Part shown: one piece after another, positions 52,314 through 62,644 of the stretch
How the letters are laid out: each line of letters begins with the position of its first letter
How positions within the stretch are numbered: the stretch's first letter is position 1
The notes under the pieces: generated by a model
The model's input: only the letters and a program-made list of their open reading frames with translations
The model's database searches: none
Told to the model about the DNA's origin: nothing
Made by a program: the position numbers and the translations under genes
Origin: Mesorhizobium sp. dw_380
GTDB taxonomy: Bacteria; Pseudomonadota; Alphaproteobacteria; Rhizobiales; Rhizobiaceae
NCBI RefSeq assembly: GCF_018588885.1
Contig: NZ_JAFFIW010000012.1
Coordinates: 107,936-171,935 of the forward strand
Reading direction: 5' to 3'
Length of the DNA: 64,000 nt

Positions 52314-52330
52314 TTTGGAATAGTTCTAAA
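52314..52330. promoter_or_regulatory. Irr-like iron control box upstream of nfu
   Basis: On the minus strand the site reads TTTAGAA-CTA-TTCCAAA, one base away from the perfect palindrome TTTAGAA-N3-TTCTAAA reported for Irr (ICE) sites in Rhizobiales. It lies 32-48 bases before the nfu start, where binding would block transcription. Confidence 0.6.
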
Positions 52331-52410
52331 TAGGCTCTATCGGCGCGACATTCAAGCGAAACGCATCGCCCGAAAGGCCGGCTAACGGAATGTTTTTTGC
52401 GGCTCCACTT

Positions 52411-52621
52411 TGAGGTGTATTGAGATTCAGGTCAGGCCGCGCCGAAAATGGTGGATTCCGAGAACCGGAGCGGAGCGTACTTTTCGTACGTGAGCACCGG
52501 CCTACGCCGGCCATAGCCTTAGCTCCATCATCACTATCATGGATGCTTCGGCCGGCGAAGGCCGGAAGCGCAGGAAACCGCCGTTTGCAGGCCGGCATCA
52601 CCTGAATATCAATACACCTCA
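52411..52621. repeat. 211-base element with long terminal inverted repeats
   Basis: The left end (52411-52432, beginning TGAGGTGTATTGAG) and right end (52600-52621, ending CAATACACCTCA) are inverted copies of 22 bases with one mismatch. The inside is GC-rich with smaller palindromes (CGTACTTTTCGTACG, GGCCGGCGAAGGCCGG). There is no open frame worth noting. It lies between usp and nfu and its right end covers the usp stop codon. It could be a palindromic mobile element or a structured RNA. Confidence 0.65.
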
Positions 52622-53110
52622 GGCGAGGCTGTCGATCTCCTCATCGGAAAGGTTTTGCGGCACGACCGTGACCGGGATCGGGAAGGCCGCACCCTTGCCG
52701 GCCACTGCGCCGACCAGCGGTCCGGGCCCTTCCTTGCCGGCGCCGGCCGCCAGCACCAGGATGGCGATATCCTGGTCTTCCTCGATCAGCCTGTGGATCT
52801 CTTCCGTCGGTTTGCCCTCGCGCACCACCATCTCCGGCTCGATGCCGAGCTTCTGGCGTACCTTGTTGGCGTGGCCGTCGAGGGCCGCGCGCGCTGTTGC
52901 CATCGCCTCTTCGCGCATAATCTTCTCGACGCCCAGCCAGTGCTGGAAATCGTCCGGCACGATGACATAGAGCAGCACCAGCGTGCCGCTCGTGCTCTGC
53001 GCCCGCTTCGAGGCGTAGGCGACGGCGCGCTCGCATTCCGGCGTGTCGTCGATGATCGCCAGGAATTTCCTGCGATGACCGGCTTCGCGGCTGAGGCGTT
53101 TTGAGACCAT
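52619..53110 (-). CDS. Universal stress protein
   Basis: The 163-residue protein has the UspA fold: FLAIIDDTPECERAVAYASKRA at the start (conserved Asp), LVLLYVI, and AILVLAAGAGKEGPGPLVG. The ATP loop here is G-A-G-K-E-G, a variant of the usual G-2x-G-9x-G. It is placed between trpS and nfu as in related genomes. Its stop codon lies within the inverted repeat at 52600-52621. Confidence 0.82.
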   Translation of the reverse strand: MVSKRLSREAGHRRKFLAIIDDTPECERAVAYASKRAQSTSGTLVLLYVIVPDDFQHWLGVEKIMREEAMATARAALDGHANKVRQKLGIEPEMVVREGKPTEEIHRLIEEDQDIAILVLAAGAGKEGPGPLVGAVAGKGAAFPIPVTVVPQNLSDEEIDSLA

Positions 53111-53214
53111 GTCTATCTACTCGGCATCGCTTCGGCCGCAATCTGCCACCACGGCAGACCGGCGGCAAGCCGCCGACCTTGGGCCAGTGTGGTGCGGTGC
53201 ACTGACGATCGGGG

Positions 53215-54282
53215 TCAGCCCTGCAGCAGCCCGATGATGTCGCGCACCGTCTTCATCGTCGCCCGCGCGAGCACGCCGGCGCGTTCGCCGCCGTCCCTGA
53301 GCACGGCGTCGACATAGGCGCGGTCGCCCTGGATGCGGCGCATCTCGCCGGCGATCGGCGCCAGCTTCTCCACTGCGAGATCGGCCAGCGCCGGCTTGAA
53401 CACGGAGAATTGCTGGCCGCCGAATTCCTTCAGCACGTCGGCCTTCGACATCTCGGCCAGCCCCGCATAGATGCCGACCAGGTTTTCGGCCTCGGGCCGG
53501 CTTTCCAGCCCGTCAACTTCGCTCGGCAAGGCTTCCGGATCGGTCTTGGCCTTGCGGATCTTCTTCGAGATGGTGTCGGCATCGTCCGTCAGGTTGATGC
53601 GCGACAGGTCCGACGGGTCCGATTTCGACATCTTCTTCGACCCGTCACGCAGGCTCATGATGCGCGCCGCCGGGCCGCCGATGACCGGTTCGGTGATCGG
53701 GAAGAAGCCGTTCACCGTCTCCTCGCCAACCTGCATCTCAACGCCGACGCCAAGGCTGGCGATGCGGCTGGAAAAATCATTGTTGAACTTCTGGGCGATG
53801 TCGCGGGTCAGCTCCAGATGCTGCTTCTGGTCCTCGCCCACCGGCACATGCGTGGCGCGGTACAGGAGGATGTCGGCAGCCATCAGGGAGGGATAGGCGA
53901 GCAGTCCCAGCGAAGCATTCTCGCGGTCCTTGCCGGCCTTGTCCTTGAACTGCGTCATCTTGTTCATCCAGCCGATGCGCGCGACGCAATTGAAGATCCA
54001 GGCGAGTTCGGCGTGCTGCATCACCCGCGACTGGTTGAAGACGATGTGCTTCTTCGGGTCGATGCCGGAGGCGAGGAAGGCAGCGGTGATCGAGCGCGTC
54101 TGGTCGGCAAGATCGTCATAAACGAGCTGCGCGGTCAGCGAATGCAGGTCGACGACGCAGTAGATGCAATCGGACGTTTCCTGCAGGGCGACGAATTTCT
54201 TGATGGCGCCAAGATAGTTGCCGAGGTGCAGATTGCCGGTCGGCTGGACGCCGGAGAAGACGAGTGGCTTGAAGGCGGACAT
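53215..54282 (-). CDS. trpS: Tryptophanyl-tRNA synthetase
   Basis: The 355-residue class I enzyme has [13 protein letters not shown] (the HIGH motif) near 12-24 and KKMSKSDPS (KMSKS) near 206-214. It charges tRNA-Trp. The ATG at 54282 gives the family N-terminus [16 protein letters not shown]. It follows murJ on the same strand. Confidence 0.95.
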   Translation of the reverse strand: MSAFKPLVFSGVQPTGNLHLGNYLGAIKKFVALQETSDCIYCVVDLHSLTAQLVYDDLADQTRSITAAFLASGIDPKKHIVFNQSRVMQHAELAWIFNCVARIGWMNKMTQFKDKAGKDRENASLGLLAYPSLMAADILLYRATHVPVGEDQKQHLELTRDIAQKFNNDFSSRIASLGVGVEMQVGEETVNGFFPITEPVIGGPAARIMSLRDGSKKMSKSDPSDLSRINLTDDADTISKKIRKAKTDPEALPSEVDGLESRPEAENLVGIYAGLAEMSKADVLKEFGGQQFSVFKPALADLAVEKLAPIAGEMRRIQGDRAYVDAVLRDGGERAGVLARATMKTVRDIIGLLQG

Positions 54283-54313
54283 GGTTTCCTCATGGCTTGT
54301 GGAGGGCCGTATA

Positions 54314-54357
54314 AGCATGATTCCAAAAAGTTGCAGACCTTTTTGGAGCCAATCATG
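54314..54357. repeat. Short Rhizobiales palindromic repeat
   Basis: GCATGATTCCAAAAAG and GGAGCCAATCATGC are the arms of a 44-base element related to those at 20477 and 23832, more diverged in the centre. It lies between murJ and trpS. Confidence 0.65.
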
Positions 54358-54455
54358 CGGCTGGAAACCGCGCGCGGCGAAAGTCTTGCGACGGCGCGCT
54401 TATGGACGAACACGACGCAACGATCAAGACCGGTGTTTCTGTCTGCTTGACCGGT

Positions 54456-56063
54456 CTATTCGTCCGATTCGGCCTTGGCGGCTGGTGGCGCTGCCTTGCT
54501 CGATCCGCGTTTGACATTGCGCCGGAGCATGCCGAAATCGGCGCCACCGGTGGCAAACGCCGTGATGAAGTAGAGCAGCGCTCCGCCGGCCACCAGCGCC
54601 AGCAGCGTCGTCGCCTTGACGACCAGCGGCGAGCCGGGGCCGAGCCTGACGGCCAGCCAGTGCTCGGCGAAATACAGCGCCACCGCCATCACCGCCGCCG
54701 ACAGCACCAGGCGGGGAATGCGCTTCAGGAGCGGCACGTCGCGGCCCCAATGGCCGCGCCGGATGAGCACGGCAAGCAGCATCAGCGCGTTGACCCAGCC
54801 GGCCACGGCCGAGGCGACCGCGATGCCGGGTGCGCCCATCCTGGGAAACAGCGTCAGCGCGGTGGCAACGTTCACCGCCACCGAAATGGCGGCGAAGATC
54901 ATCGGCGTGCGCGTGTCCTCGCGGGCGAAATAGCCTGGGGTGAAGGCCTTGATCAGAACGAAGGCCGGCAGGCCGAGACCGAAGATTGCCAGGATCGCCG
55001 CCACCGTCGGCGTCGAATGGTTGGCGGCGAACGCGCCGCGCTCATAGACCAGCCGCACGATCGGCTCCGACATCACCCAGAGCGCCGCCGCCGCCGGCAA
55101 GGTCATGAACAAGGTGAACTCGACGGAGCGGTTCTGCAGATTGGCGGCCTCGATCAGATTGCCTGATTTCAGCGCCCGCGACAGTTCGGGCAACAGCACG
55201 ATCGCCACCGCCACGCCGACCACCCCCAGCGGCAGCTGATAGACGCGATCGGCGTAAGCCAGCGAGGACACGGCACTGTCTTGCGCAGACGCGATCGCCG
55301 TGCCGATCAGCTGGTTGATCTGGGTGATGCCACCGGTGATCGCCGCCGGCAGTGCCAGGATCAGGAGCCGCTTCACGTTCGGCGTCATCTTCGGCCGGCG
55401 GAAGCCGATCGAGATGCCGGCGTTGCGCACCGCCACCCAGACGATGGCGAGTTGCACGATGCCCGCCGCCAAAACGCCCCAGGACAGGCTGAAGCCGACT
55501 GCATGTGCATCCAGCCCGCGATACCAGGCGTAGCCAAGCACGCTGATCAGGATGATGTTGAGGAAAGCGGGCGCGATCGCCGCCGCGAAATAGCGGCGCA
55601 GCGAGTTCAGCATACCGGCCATCATGGCGGCCAGCGACATGCAGATGAGATACGGGAACATGATCGTCGCCAGTGCGACGGTCGTTTCGAACTTGCCCGG
55701 CGTGTCGGCAAAGCCCGGCGCCACCAGGTAGCGCACGATCAGCGGCATCGCCAGTTCCATCGCGATGGTCAGTGCCAGAAGCGCCGAGAACAGCACCCCG
55801 AACACTTCCTCGGAGAAGCGCTTGGCGCCGTCGGTGCCGTGCGTCTCGATCTCCTTGGCGAACAGCGGCACGAAGGCCGCGTTGAAGGCGCCTTCGGCGA
55901 ACAGCCGGCGAAACGTGTTGGGAAACTGGAAGGCGGCGTTGAAGGCGTCGGCCACCGGTCCGGTGCCGAGGGCTGCCGCCATCAGCATCTCGCGGCCGAA
56001 ACCGAGCGCGCGGCTCATCAGCGTGCCGGAAGCGACCGTTGCGAATTTCTTGACGAGGCTCAT
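54456..56063 (-). CDS. murJ: Lipid II flippase MurJ
   Basis: The 535-residue protein has about 14 membrane spans. It begins MSLVKKFATVASGTLMSRALGFGREMLMA, contains QFPNTFRRLFAEGAFNAAFVPLF, and has the conserved RxxGxxR(E) signature of the MVF family. It moves lipid II across the inner membrane for peptidoglycan synthesis. It lies between glnD and trpS, an order common in Rhizobiales. Confidence 0.93.
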   Translation of the reverse strand: MSLVKKFATVASGTLMSRALGFGREMLMAAALGTGPVADAFNAAFQFPNTFRRLFAEGAFNAAFVPLFAKEIETHGTDGAKRFSEEVFGVLFSALLALTIAMELAMPLIVRYLVAPGFADTPGKFETTVALATIMFPYLICMSLAAMMAGMLNSLRRYFAAAIAPAFLNIILISVLGYAWYRGLDAHAVGFSLSWGVLAAGIVQLAIVWVAVRNAGISIGFRRPKMTPNVKRLLILALPAAITGGITQINQLIGTAIASAQDSAVSSLAYADRVYQLPLGVVGVAVAIVLLPELSRALKSGNLIEAANLQNRSVEFTLFMTLPAAAALWVMSEPIVRLVYERGAFAANHSTPTVAAILAIFGLGLPAFVLIKAFTPGYFAREDTRTPMIFAAISVAVNVATALTLFPRMGAPGIAVASAVAGWVNALMLLAVLIRRGHWGRDVPLLKRIPRLVLSAAVMAVALYFAEHWLAVRLGPGSPLVVKATTLLALVAGGALLYFITAFATGGADFGMLRRNVKRGSSKAAPPAAKAESDE

Positions 56064-56109
56064 GCGTTCGAAGACTGCCTGTGGAATTGGGACAAGGTGA
56101 GGATGGCTC

Positions 56110-58911
56110 TCACTCGGCGGCCGCCTTGGCCTTGCCGCCGCGCTCGGGGGCGATGCCTTCGAGCGTCGCGATAAGCCGGTTGCGGATGGTGGCGATGCGG
56201 GCCGGGCTGTCGATCTTCTGGCCGGTGAGGTCGGTGACGTAGAAGGTGTCGATGACCTTTTCGCCGAAAGTGGTGATGTGCGCCGACGCGATATCGAGCG
56301 ACAGGTCGGACAGCGTGCCGGTGATCTCCGACAGCAGCCCCGGGCGGTCGAGCCCCTCGACCTCGATGACCGAAAAACGGTTCGACAGCGCATTACGGAT
56401 TTCGGCGCGTGGCGGGATCTTGAACACCTTGGATCCGCGCCGCGGTTTGGTGCGCTTCTCGATCATCTCCGGCAGCCAGCTCTTGCCCGACAGCACGTCC
56501 TCGATCAGCCGTCCGACGCGCTCGGCGCGCCGGCGCTCGTCCTCGTCGCGGTCGAATTCTCTGCTGATCAGGATCGTATCCAGGGCGCGGCCGTCCGAGG
56601 TGGTGAAGATCTGCGCGTCGACGATGTTGCCGCCGGCGCCGGCGCATGCCCCGGCAATGACCGAGAGAAGACGGGGATGATCCTGCGCCAGAACGGTGAT
56701 TTCGGTCACCGCTTCGAACTGGTGCGTCTTGACCATGGTGGCGAGCTTTTTGCCCGCCGCGTCCGCCTCGCGGATGAATTCGGCGTGGCGAAGCTGGTCC
56801 GGCAGGTCGACGGTCAGGAGATAATTCTCGTAATGCTGGCCGACATAGCGTTTGCGGGCCTTGTCGGGCCAGTCGGCGAGCGCTTCGGCCAGGCGTTCGC
56901 GCGCCGCCGCGGTGCGCTTGGCGCGCGACACTTCCGAAAAGCCGCCGGTGAGGAGCAGTTCGGTCTCATAATAAAGTGTGCGCAGCAACTGGCCCTTCCA
57001 GCCGTTCCAGACACCCGGTCCGACGCCCCTGATGTCGCAGACGGTGAGGATCAGGAGCATCTTCAGCCGCTCGACCGACTGCACGATCGAGGCGAAATCC
57101 TCGATGGTCTTGCGGTCGTTCAGATCGCGGGTCTGCGCCGTCATCGACATGACGAGATGGTTCTCGACCAGCCAGGCGACCGTTTCCGTGTCGACCGCCG
57201 ACAGCCCCATATGCGGGCAGATGCGCCGCGCGATGCGGGCGCCGGCCTCGGAATGATCTTCCGGTCTGCCCTTGGCGATATCGTGCAGCAGTACGGCGAC
57301 ATAGAGCGCCTCGCGGCTCTTCTTCAGGCCCGGCATCAGCGAATGCGCCAGCGGATGGACCTTCTCGCCATCGCCGCGCTCGATTTCCGCCAGCACGCCG
57401 ATACAGCGAATCAGGTGCTCGTCCACCGTGTAGTGGTGGTACATCGAGAACTGCATCATGGCGACGATCTTGCCGAAGTCGGGGATCAGCCTGCCCAGCA
57501 ACCCGGCCTCGTTCATGCGCCGCAGGTTGAGTTCGGCGTTGCGGTCCGATGTGAGGATGTCGAGGAACAGCCGGTTGGCCTCCTCGTCGCGCCTGAGCGA
57601 CTTGTTGACCAGGCCGAGCGAGCGGGTCAGCAGCTTCAACGCATCGGGGTGGAATTCCAGCCCATGCTTGTCGGCGAACCAGAACAGTCTCAGCAGGTTG
57701 ACCGGATCGCGTTCGAACACCTGGTCGTCGGCGATGTTGATGCGGTGGTTGTCGACAATGAAGTCGGAGGTGCCGGCGAGCTTGCGCTTGCGGCGCTGGA
57801 AGGTGAGAAAGATGCGGTTGAAGCCAGGCACGTGCTTGGCTTGCTCCTCCTCGAGCGCGGCGCAGAAGATGCGGGTGAGGTCGCCGACATCCTTGGCGAC
57901 GAGGAAGTAGTGCTTCATGAAGCGCTCGACCGCCGACAGGCCGGGATGCGTCGTGTAGCCAAGCCGCTCGGCGATCTCGCGCTGGATGTCGAAATGCAGC
58001 CGCTCCTCGGCCTTGCCGGTGAGGAAATGCATGTGGCAGCGCACCGCCCACAGGAAATCCTCGGCTTTCTGGAACTCACGGTACTCGGCCTCGGTGAAGA
58101 CACCTTTCTCGACCAGTTCCTCGCCGGTGCGCACCCGGTAGAAATATTTGCCGATCCAGAACAGCGTCTGCAGGTCGCGCAGCCCGCCCTTGCCGTCCTT
58201 GACGTTGGGCTCGACCAGATAGCGGCTTTCGCCGGCCTTGGCGTGGCGCTCGTCGCGTTCGGCGAGCTTGGCCTGCACATATTCCGGGCCGGTCGTGCGC
58301 ACCACCTCATGGTCGAAGCGCAGCATCAGCTCGTCATAGAGCTTGCGTTCGCCCCACAGGAAGCGCGCTTCCAGGATCGAGGTGCGGATGGTGATGTCGG
58401 TGCGCGACAGCCGCAGGCACTCATCGATGTTGCGGGTGGCGTGGCCGACCTTCAGCCCGAGGTCCCACAGCATGTAGAGCATGTATTCGACGGTTTGTTC
58501 GCCCCACGGCGTCTGCTTGTAGGGCAGCAGGAACAGGAGGTCGATATCGGATCCCGGCGCCAGCGTGCCCCGGCCATAGCCGCCGACCGCCACGACGGCC
58601 ATACGCTCCGCCGAAGAGCGGTTCTTCACCCGGTAGACATGCGTCGCCGCGAAATCGTAAAGCGCCCGGATCAGCTCATCCATCACATGCGACAGCCGCT
58701 CGGCACAGGCATTGCCGCCGCCGTCCTGCCTCAGCATGGTCTCGGCGGTCTTGCGGCCTTCGGCGAGCCTGGCCTTGAGAAGCTGCAGGACGCCGGCGCG
58801 GGCGACCGGCCCGGAGCCGTCGCCGGCCGTGGCCGTGGTTAGCGCGGTCATCTCGCGGCGCAAGGCTTCGCCGTCGATCAGTTCATCGAGCTTCAGGGAG
58901 ATTTTCGCCAT
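56110..58911 (-). CDS. glnD: PII uridylyltransferase/uridylyl-removing enzyme GlnD
   Basis: The 933-residue enzyme has a nucleotidyltransferase domain with [14 protein letters not shown] (about 119-132), an HD domain with [21 protein letters not shown], and two C-terminal ACT domains ([18 protein letters not shown] and [19 protein letters not shown]) that sense glutamine. It adds UMP to PII proteins under nitrogen shortage and removes it when glutamine is high. Length is normal for the family. Confidence 0.95.
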   Translation of the reverse strand: MAKISLKLDELIDGEALRREMTALTTATAGDGSGPVARAGVLQLLKARLAEGRKTAETMLRQDGGGNACAERLSHVMDELIRALYDFAATHVYRVKNRSSAERMAVVAVGGYGRGTLAPGSDIDLLFLLPYKQTPWGEQTVEYMLYMLWDLGLKVGHATRNIDECLRLSRTDITIRTSILEARFLWGERKLYDELMLRFDHEVVRTTGPEYVQAKLAERDERHAKAGESRYLVEPNVKDGKGGLRDLQTLFWIGKYFYRVRTGEELVEKGVFTEAEYREFQKAEDFLWAVRCHMHFLTGKAEERLHFDIQREIAERLGYTTHPGLSAVERFMKHYFLVAKDVGDLTRIFCAALEEEQAKHVPGFNRIFLTFQRRKRKLAGTSDFIVDNHRINIADDQVFERDPVNLLRLFWFADKHGLEFHPDALKLLTRSLGLVNKSLRRDEEANRLFLDILTSDRNAELNLRRMNEAGLLGRLIPDFGKIVAMMQFSMYHHYTVDEHLIRCIGVLAEIERGDGEKVHPLAHSLMPGLKKSREALYVAVLLHDIAKGRPEDHSEAGARIARRICPHMGLSAVDTETVAWLVENHLVMSMTAQTRDLNDRKTIEDFASIVQSVERLKMLLILTVCDIRGVGPGVWNGWKGQLLRTLYYETELLLTGGFSEVSRAKRTAAARERLAEALADWPDKARKRYVGQHYENYLLTVDLPDQLRHAEFIREADAAGKKLATMVKTHQFEAVTEITVLAQDHPRLLSVIAGACAGAGGNIVDAQIFTTSDGRALDTILISREFDRDEDERRRAERVGRLIEDVLSGKSWLPEMIEKRTKPRRGSKVFKIPPRAEIRNALSNRFSVIEVEGLDRPGLLSEITGTLSDLSLDIASAHITTFGEKVIDTFYVTDLTGQKIDSPARIATIRNRLIATLEGIAPERGGKAKAAAE

Positions 58912-59002
58912 AGGTATCGGTTGGCCTTGCCTTGTTGGGCGGCGTCTATAGCGCGTTTTCGCGGCGCTGGGTATGGGGCCGGCCGAGAGCCCGGCAAGCG
59001 GG

Positions 59003-59800
59003 CTAGTCCGTCGCCTCGATCGGATCGAGGGGCACGACGATCCGTCGCCGCAGCCTGCAGAAGTCGGCGATCCACCTCAGGGTTCGCCTGGCTTCTCTCC
59101 TGATTCTCAGGGATGTCGGCTTCCTCTGCCTTATCATAAGCCCGCTCGCGGTCCGCGCGGCATCCCGTTCATGGTCAAGCAGGCTTGGCAGCCTGTCGCC
59201 GACGAACTGGTCTTGCGCGCAAAGCGCGGGAACAAGTTGATAGACAGTCTTGCCGGCTGACACGATGGGGTCGAAGATGAGATCATCGACAGCTATATTG
59301 ACCTGCGCGGTTGCCTGCAGAAAATCGCGTGCCGTTTGCCGCGAGAGGAGATAGCCCCCAGCTCCCGGATGGCCCTTGCGGAGCCGGACCATGGAAAAAC
59401 CGTGTCCGGCAGAGGTCCTTCTCCTCTGGATCACTGTTCTGGAGAAGAACGTCTCGAGCTTCACGACGTCGGCGTCTGCCGGCACCCAGCTCGTATCGCC
59501 CAGCAGCGCACCGGCCTTGCCGGAGAAGACCATGTCGTCCTCGAACACGGCGCCGTACGGAGCGTCGTCCTGGGCTATGATCGTCCAGCAGGCGCGATGG
59601 CTGTGCAGGCAGGCGATCTCGCTGCCGGCAAGGGGCCGGATGGCGTGTATTGCGTGCTGCGGCTGCAACACCAGGTCGGGATGTTGCTTGGTATCGATCC
59701 CGGCGACCCGCTCGAACCCAATGCCGATCCGGGTAAACTCCGCCGTCATATGGGCAAGGCGATCCGGAGATCGATCGAGGTTGATGACCAGGAGCTTCAT
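59003..59800 (-). CDS. Family 25 glycosyltransferase (LOS/LPS type)
   Basis: The 265-residue protein begins [22 protein letters not shown], the GT25 start, and has [17 protein letters not shown] [14 protein letters not shown] near 60-73 and [10 protein letters not shown] near 85-93 with the metal-binding acidic triplet. GT25 enzymes add galactose or related sugars to lipooligosaccharide at the cytosolic face. It is monocistronic, between glnD and copA. The C-terminal 60 residues are very basic. Confidence 0.82.
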   Translation of the reverse strand: MKLLVINLDRSPDRLAHMTAEFTRIGIGFERVAGIDTKQHPDLVLQPQHAIHAIRPLAGSEIACLHSHRACWTIIAQDDAPYGAVFEDDMVFSGKAGALLGDTSWVPADADVVKLETFFSRTVIQRRRTSAGHGFSMVRLRKGHPGAGGYLLSRQTARDFLQATAQVNIAVDDLIFDPIVSAGKTVYQLVPALCAQDQFVGDRLPSLLDHERDAARTASGLMIRQRKPTSLRIRREARRTLRWIADFCRLRRRIVVPLDPIEATD

Positions 59801-60032
59801 TACTACGCGAAATCACTATCTTGCGGGAGTGGCGGCGCTCTCTAGCACACCCGGAGCCGGTGTCTGCCGACTTTTTTTGGAGGATTTGCGCGCGGTGTTT
59901 TTGGAGGGTTTGCGCGCGGTGAATGACAAGTAGCGCCTGAACCACACCTATGTTGGCGAGCTTCCGGCTGTATACAGTTTTGCCAGTCGTCCAATCCGCT
60001 ATCGGCGCCGATGGGAAACGTCAAAACAGCTC
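59801..60032. other. Intergenic region with 24-base tandem repeat
   Basis: No gene is supported here. Two direct copies of a 24-base unit starting TTTTTGGAGG and ending GCGCGCGGTG lie head to tail at 59874-59897 and 59898-59921, with one mismatch. The remainder is promoter-like sequence before copA. Confidence 0.5.
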
Positions 60033-60063
60033 TTGACCTTCCAGTTACTGGAAGCACTACCTC
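60033..60063 (+). promoter_or_regulatory. CueR/HmrR-type copper promoter of copA
   Basis: TTGACC (60033-60038) is separated by 19 bases from a weak -10-like TACCTC (60058-60063). The spacer contains CTTCCAG-TTA-CTGGAAG (60038-60054), a perfect palindrome of the kind bound by CueR/HmrR. The long 19-base spacing is the hallmark of MerR-family promoters. copA starts 33 bases downstream. Confidence 0.8.
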
Positions 60064-60095
60064 CGGCTCGAAGCAGTTGGATAGAGGCCCTCGGA

Positions 60096-62600
60096 ATGAC
60101 GCATCCAGATCACGATCATCACGCGCATGGCGGCTGTTGCGCTCCGAAAGGTGCGGCCGTGGATGCGGGCGCGGCAACGCGCGATCCGGTCTGTGGCATG
60201 ACCGTGGATCCGGCCGCCGGCAAGCCGACCGCAGAACATGGCGGCCGGCTCTATCATTTCTGCAGCGAACGTTGCCGGACGAAGTTCCAGGCACAGCCGG
60301 AACAATATCTGACGGCCACCGACCCCGTCTGCGGCATGAGCGTCGACCGGGCCACCGCCAGGCACTTTGTCCGCCACGACGGCCAGGGCTTCTATTTCTG
60401 TTCCGCCGCTTGCCAGGCGAAGTTCGAATCGGCACCGCAAACCTATCTCGGCGACAGGCCAGCGCCGGTGCCTGCGCCCAAGGGCACGCAATACACCTGC
60501 CCGATGCATCCGGAAATCGTCCGCGACAAGCCGGGCTCCTGCCCGATCTGCGGCATGGCTCTGGAGCCGATGGGCGTACCATCAGGCGATGAAGGGCCAA
60601 ATCCCGAGCTGGTCGACTTCATCAGGCGGTTCTGGGTCAGCGCGGCTTTGTCGATCCCGCTTCTGTTCATCGCCATGGCGCCGATGCTCGGCCTGTCGCT
60701 GGAAGGCCTGATCACGGATCGCACAAAGGTCTGGGTCGAACTGATCCTGGCAAGCCCTGTGGTGCTTTGGGCCGCCTTTCCCTTCTTTCATCGCGGCTGG
60801 GAATCGGTTCTCAACCGCAGCCCAAACATGTGGACGCTGATCTCGCTCGGTGTCGGCGCGGCGTACCTCTACAGCGTCGTCGCCACGCTCTTCCCGGACA
60901 TCTTTCCGCATCAGTTCCGCGATCATGGCGGTGCGGTGCCAGTCTATTTCGAGGCTGCTGCCGTCATTGTCTCACTGGTCTTCCTCGGCCAGGTGCTGGA
61001 ACTGCGCGCCCGCGAAAAGACCGGATCGGCGATCCGCGCCTTGCTTGATCTGGCGCCGAAGACCGCGCGGCGTATCGCCGAAGACGGCTCCGAGACCGAC
61101 GTGCCGCTGGACAGTGTCAAGGCCGGCGATCGCCTGCGCATCCGGCCGGGCGATGCAGTGCCGGTCGACGGCACTGTGCTCGAAGGCCGCTCCTCCATCG
61201 ACGAATCGATGATTACGGGTGAGCCGCTGCCGGTCGAAAAGACCGAGGGCGATGCGCTGACCGGCGGCACGCTCAATAAGAACGGCTCGCTGATCATGCG
61301 TGCCGAACGGATCGGCGCCGAGACCACGCTCGCGCGCATCGTCGAGCTTGTCGCCAAGGCGCAGCGCTCGCGCGCGCCGATCCAAGGTCTGGCCGATCGC
61401 GTTTCCTTTTACTTTGTCCCGGCCGTCGTCCTTGTCGCGATCGCGGCGTTCATCGCCTGGGCGGTCTTCGGCCCGGAGCCCAGCCTGATCTTCGCTGTCG
61501 TCTCGGCGGTCTCGGTGTTGATCATCGCCTGTCCCTGCGCGCTCGGCCTTGCCACGCCGATGTCGATCATGACCGCCACCGGGCGCGGGGCGCATGCCGG
61601 CGTGCTGATCAAGGAAGCCGCTGCGCTGGAACGCTTTGCATCCGTCGACACGCTGATCGTCGACAAGACCGGAACGCTGACAGAGGGGCGGCCGAAACTG
61701 ACCGACGTCATGGCCGCCAACGGCTTTTCCGACGATGAATTGCTGGGGCTTGCCGCGAGCCTGGAGAAAGGGTCCGAGCACCCGCTGGCGGAGGCTGTCG
61801 TGGAAGGCGCCGCGGCGCGCGGCGTGCCCGTGGCCGATGCCAGCGGCTTCGAGGCGGTCACCGGCAAAGGCGTTTCCGGTACGGTGTCGGGCAAGACTGT
61901 CGCGCTCGGCAACGCCGCGATGATGCACGACCTCGGCATCGACGTTGCCGCCGTTTCGGCCGGCGCGGAAGCACTGCAGGGCGATGGCAAGACGGCGATG
62001 TTCGTCGCTGTCGACGGCAGGCTGGCCGGCATCGTCGCCGTCGCCGATCCGGTCAAGGCGACCACCGCCGAAGCGATCAAGGCCCTGCACGACAGCGGCT
62101 TGAGGATCGTCATGGCGACCGGCGACCATGAACGCACGGCCAACGCCATCGCCAGAAGCCTTGGCATCGACGAGGTGCGCGCCGGGCTGTTGCCGGAACA
62201 GAAGGCGGCCCTCGTCGACGAATTGCGCGGCAAGGGCGCCGGCGTCGCCATGGCCGGCGACGGCGTCAACGACGCACCGGCCTTGGCCAGCGCCGATGTC
62301 GGCATCGCCATGGGCACCGGCGCCGATGTCGCCGTCGAAAGCGCCGGCATCACCCTGGTCAAGGGCGATCTCAACGGCATCGTGCGCGCCCGCACGCTGG
62401 CCCAGGCGACGATCCGCAACATCCGGCAGAACCTGTTCTTCGCCTTCCTCTACAATGTGCTCGGCGTGCCGGTCGCCGCCGGCGTGCTCTATCCGCTCAC
62501 CGGCACGCTTTTGTCGCCGATGCTGGCGGCGGCGGCGATGAGCCTGTCGTCGGTGTCGGTGATATCAAACGCATTGCGGCTGAGAACGTTGAAACTCTGA
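60096..62600 (+). CDS. copA: Cu(I)-exporting P1B-ATPase with two YHS domains
   Basis: The 834-residue pump has a His-rich N-terminus (HPDHDHHAHGG), two YHS domains (DPVCGMTVD 30-38 and DPVCGMSVD 76-84, each followed by FC-x3-C) and a heavy-metal domain (YTCPMHPEI...CPICGMALEP, 133-158). The P-type core follows: transport motif CPC at 479-481, phosphorylated Asp523 in DKTGTLTEG, and GDGVNDAPAL. It exports Cu(I) with ATP across the inner membrane. The GG-kink CXXC domains of classic CopA are missing and replaced by the YHS pair. Confidence 0.93.
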   Translation: MTHPDHDHHAHGGCCAPKGAAVDAGAATRDPVCGMTVDPAAGKPTAEHGGRLYHFCSERCRTKFQAQPEQYLTATDPVCGMSVDRATARHFVRHDGQGFYFCSAACQAKFESAPQTYLGDRPAPVPAPKGTQYTCPMHPEIVRDKPGSCPICGMALEPMGVPSGDEGPNPELVDFIRRFWVSAALSIPLLFIAMAPMLGLSLEGLITDRTKVWVELILASPVVLWAAFPFFHRGWESVLNRSPNMWTLISLGVGAAYLYSVVATLFPDIFPHQFRDHGGAVPVYFEAAAVIVSLVFLGQVLELRAREKTGSAIRALLDLAPKTARRIAEDGSETDVPLDSVKAGDRLRIRPGDAVPVDGTVLEGRSSIDESMITGEPLPVEKTEGDALTGGTLNKNGSLIMRAERIGAETTLARIVELVAKAQRSRAPIQGLADRVSFYFVPAVVLVAIAAFIAWAVFGPEPSLIFAVVSAVSVLIIACPCALGLATPMSIMTATGRGAHAGVLIKEAAALERFASVDTLIVDKTGTLTEGRPKLTDVMAANGFSDDELLGLAASLEKGSEHPLAEAVVEGAAARGVPVADASGFEAVTGKGVSGTVSGKTVALGNAAMMHDLGIDVAAVSAGAEALQGDGKTAMFVAVDGRLAGIVAVADPVKATTAEAIKALHDSGLRIVMATGDHERTANAIARSLGIDEVRAGLLPEQKAALVDELRGKGAGVAMAGDGVNDAPALASADVGIAMGTGADVAVESAGITLVKGDLNGIVRARTLAQATIRNIRQNLFFAFLYNVLGVPVAAGVLYPLTGTLLSPMLAAAAMSLSSVSVISNALRLRTLKL

Positions 62601-62644
62601 TCCAAAGCCCCAAATACGAAACCCCAAGCGACAGGAGACCATGA

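Noticed and set aside
56278..58842. 854-codon open frame antisense to glnD
   Set aside because: It mirrors glnD third-position GC bias and its translation has no recognisable domain, while glnD is complete.
59874..59921. Possible CRISPR-like repeats
   Set aside because: Only two copies lie directly head to tail without spacers and no cas genes are present.
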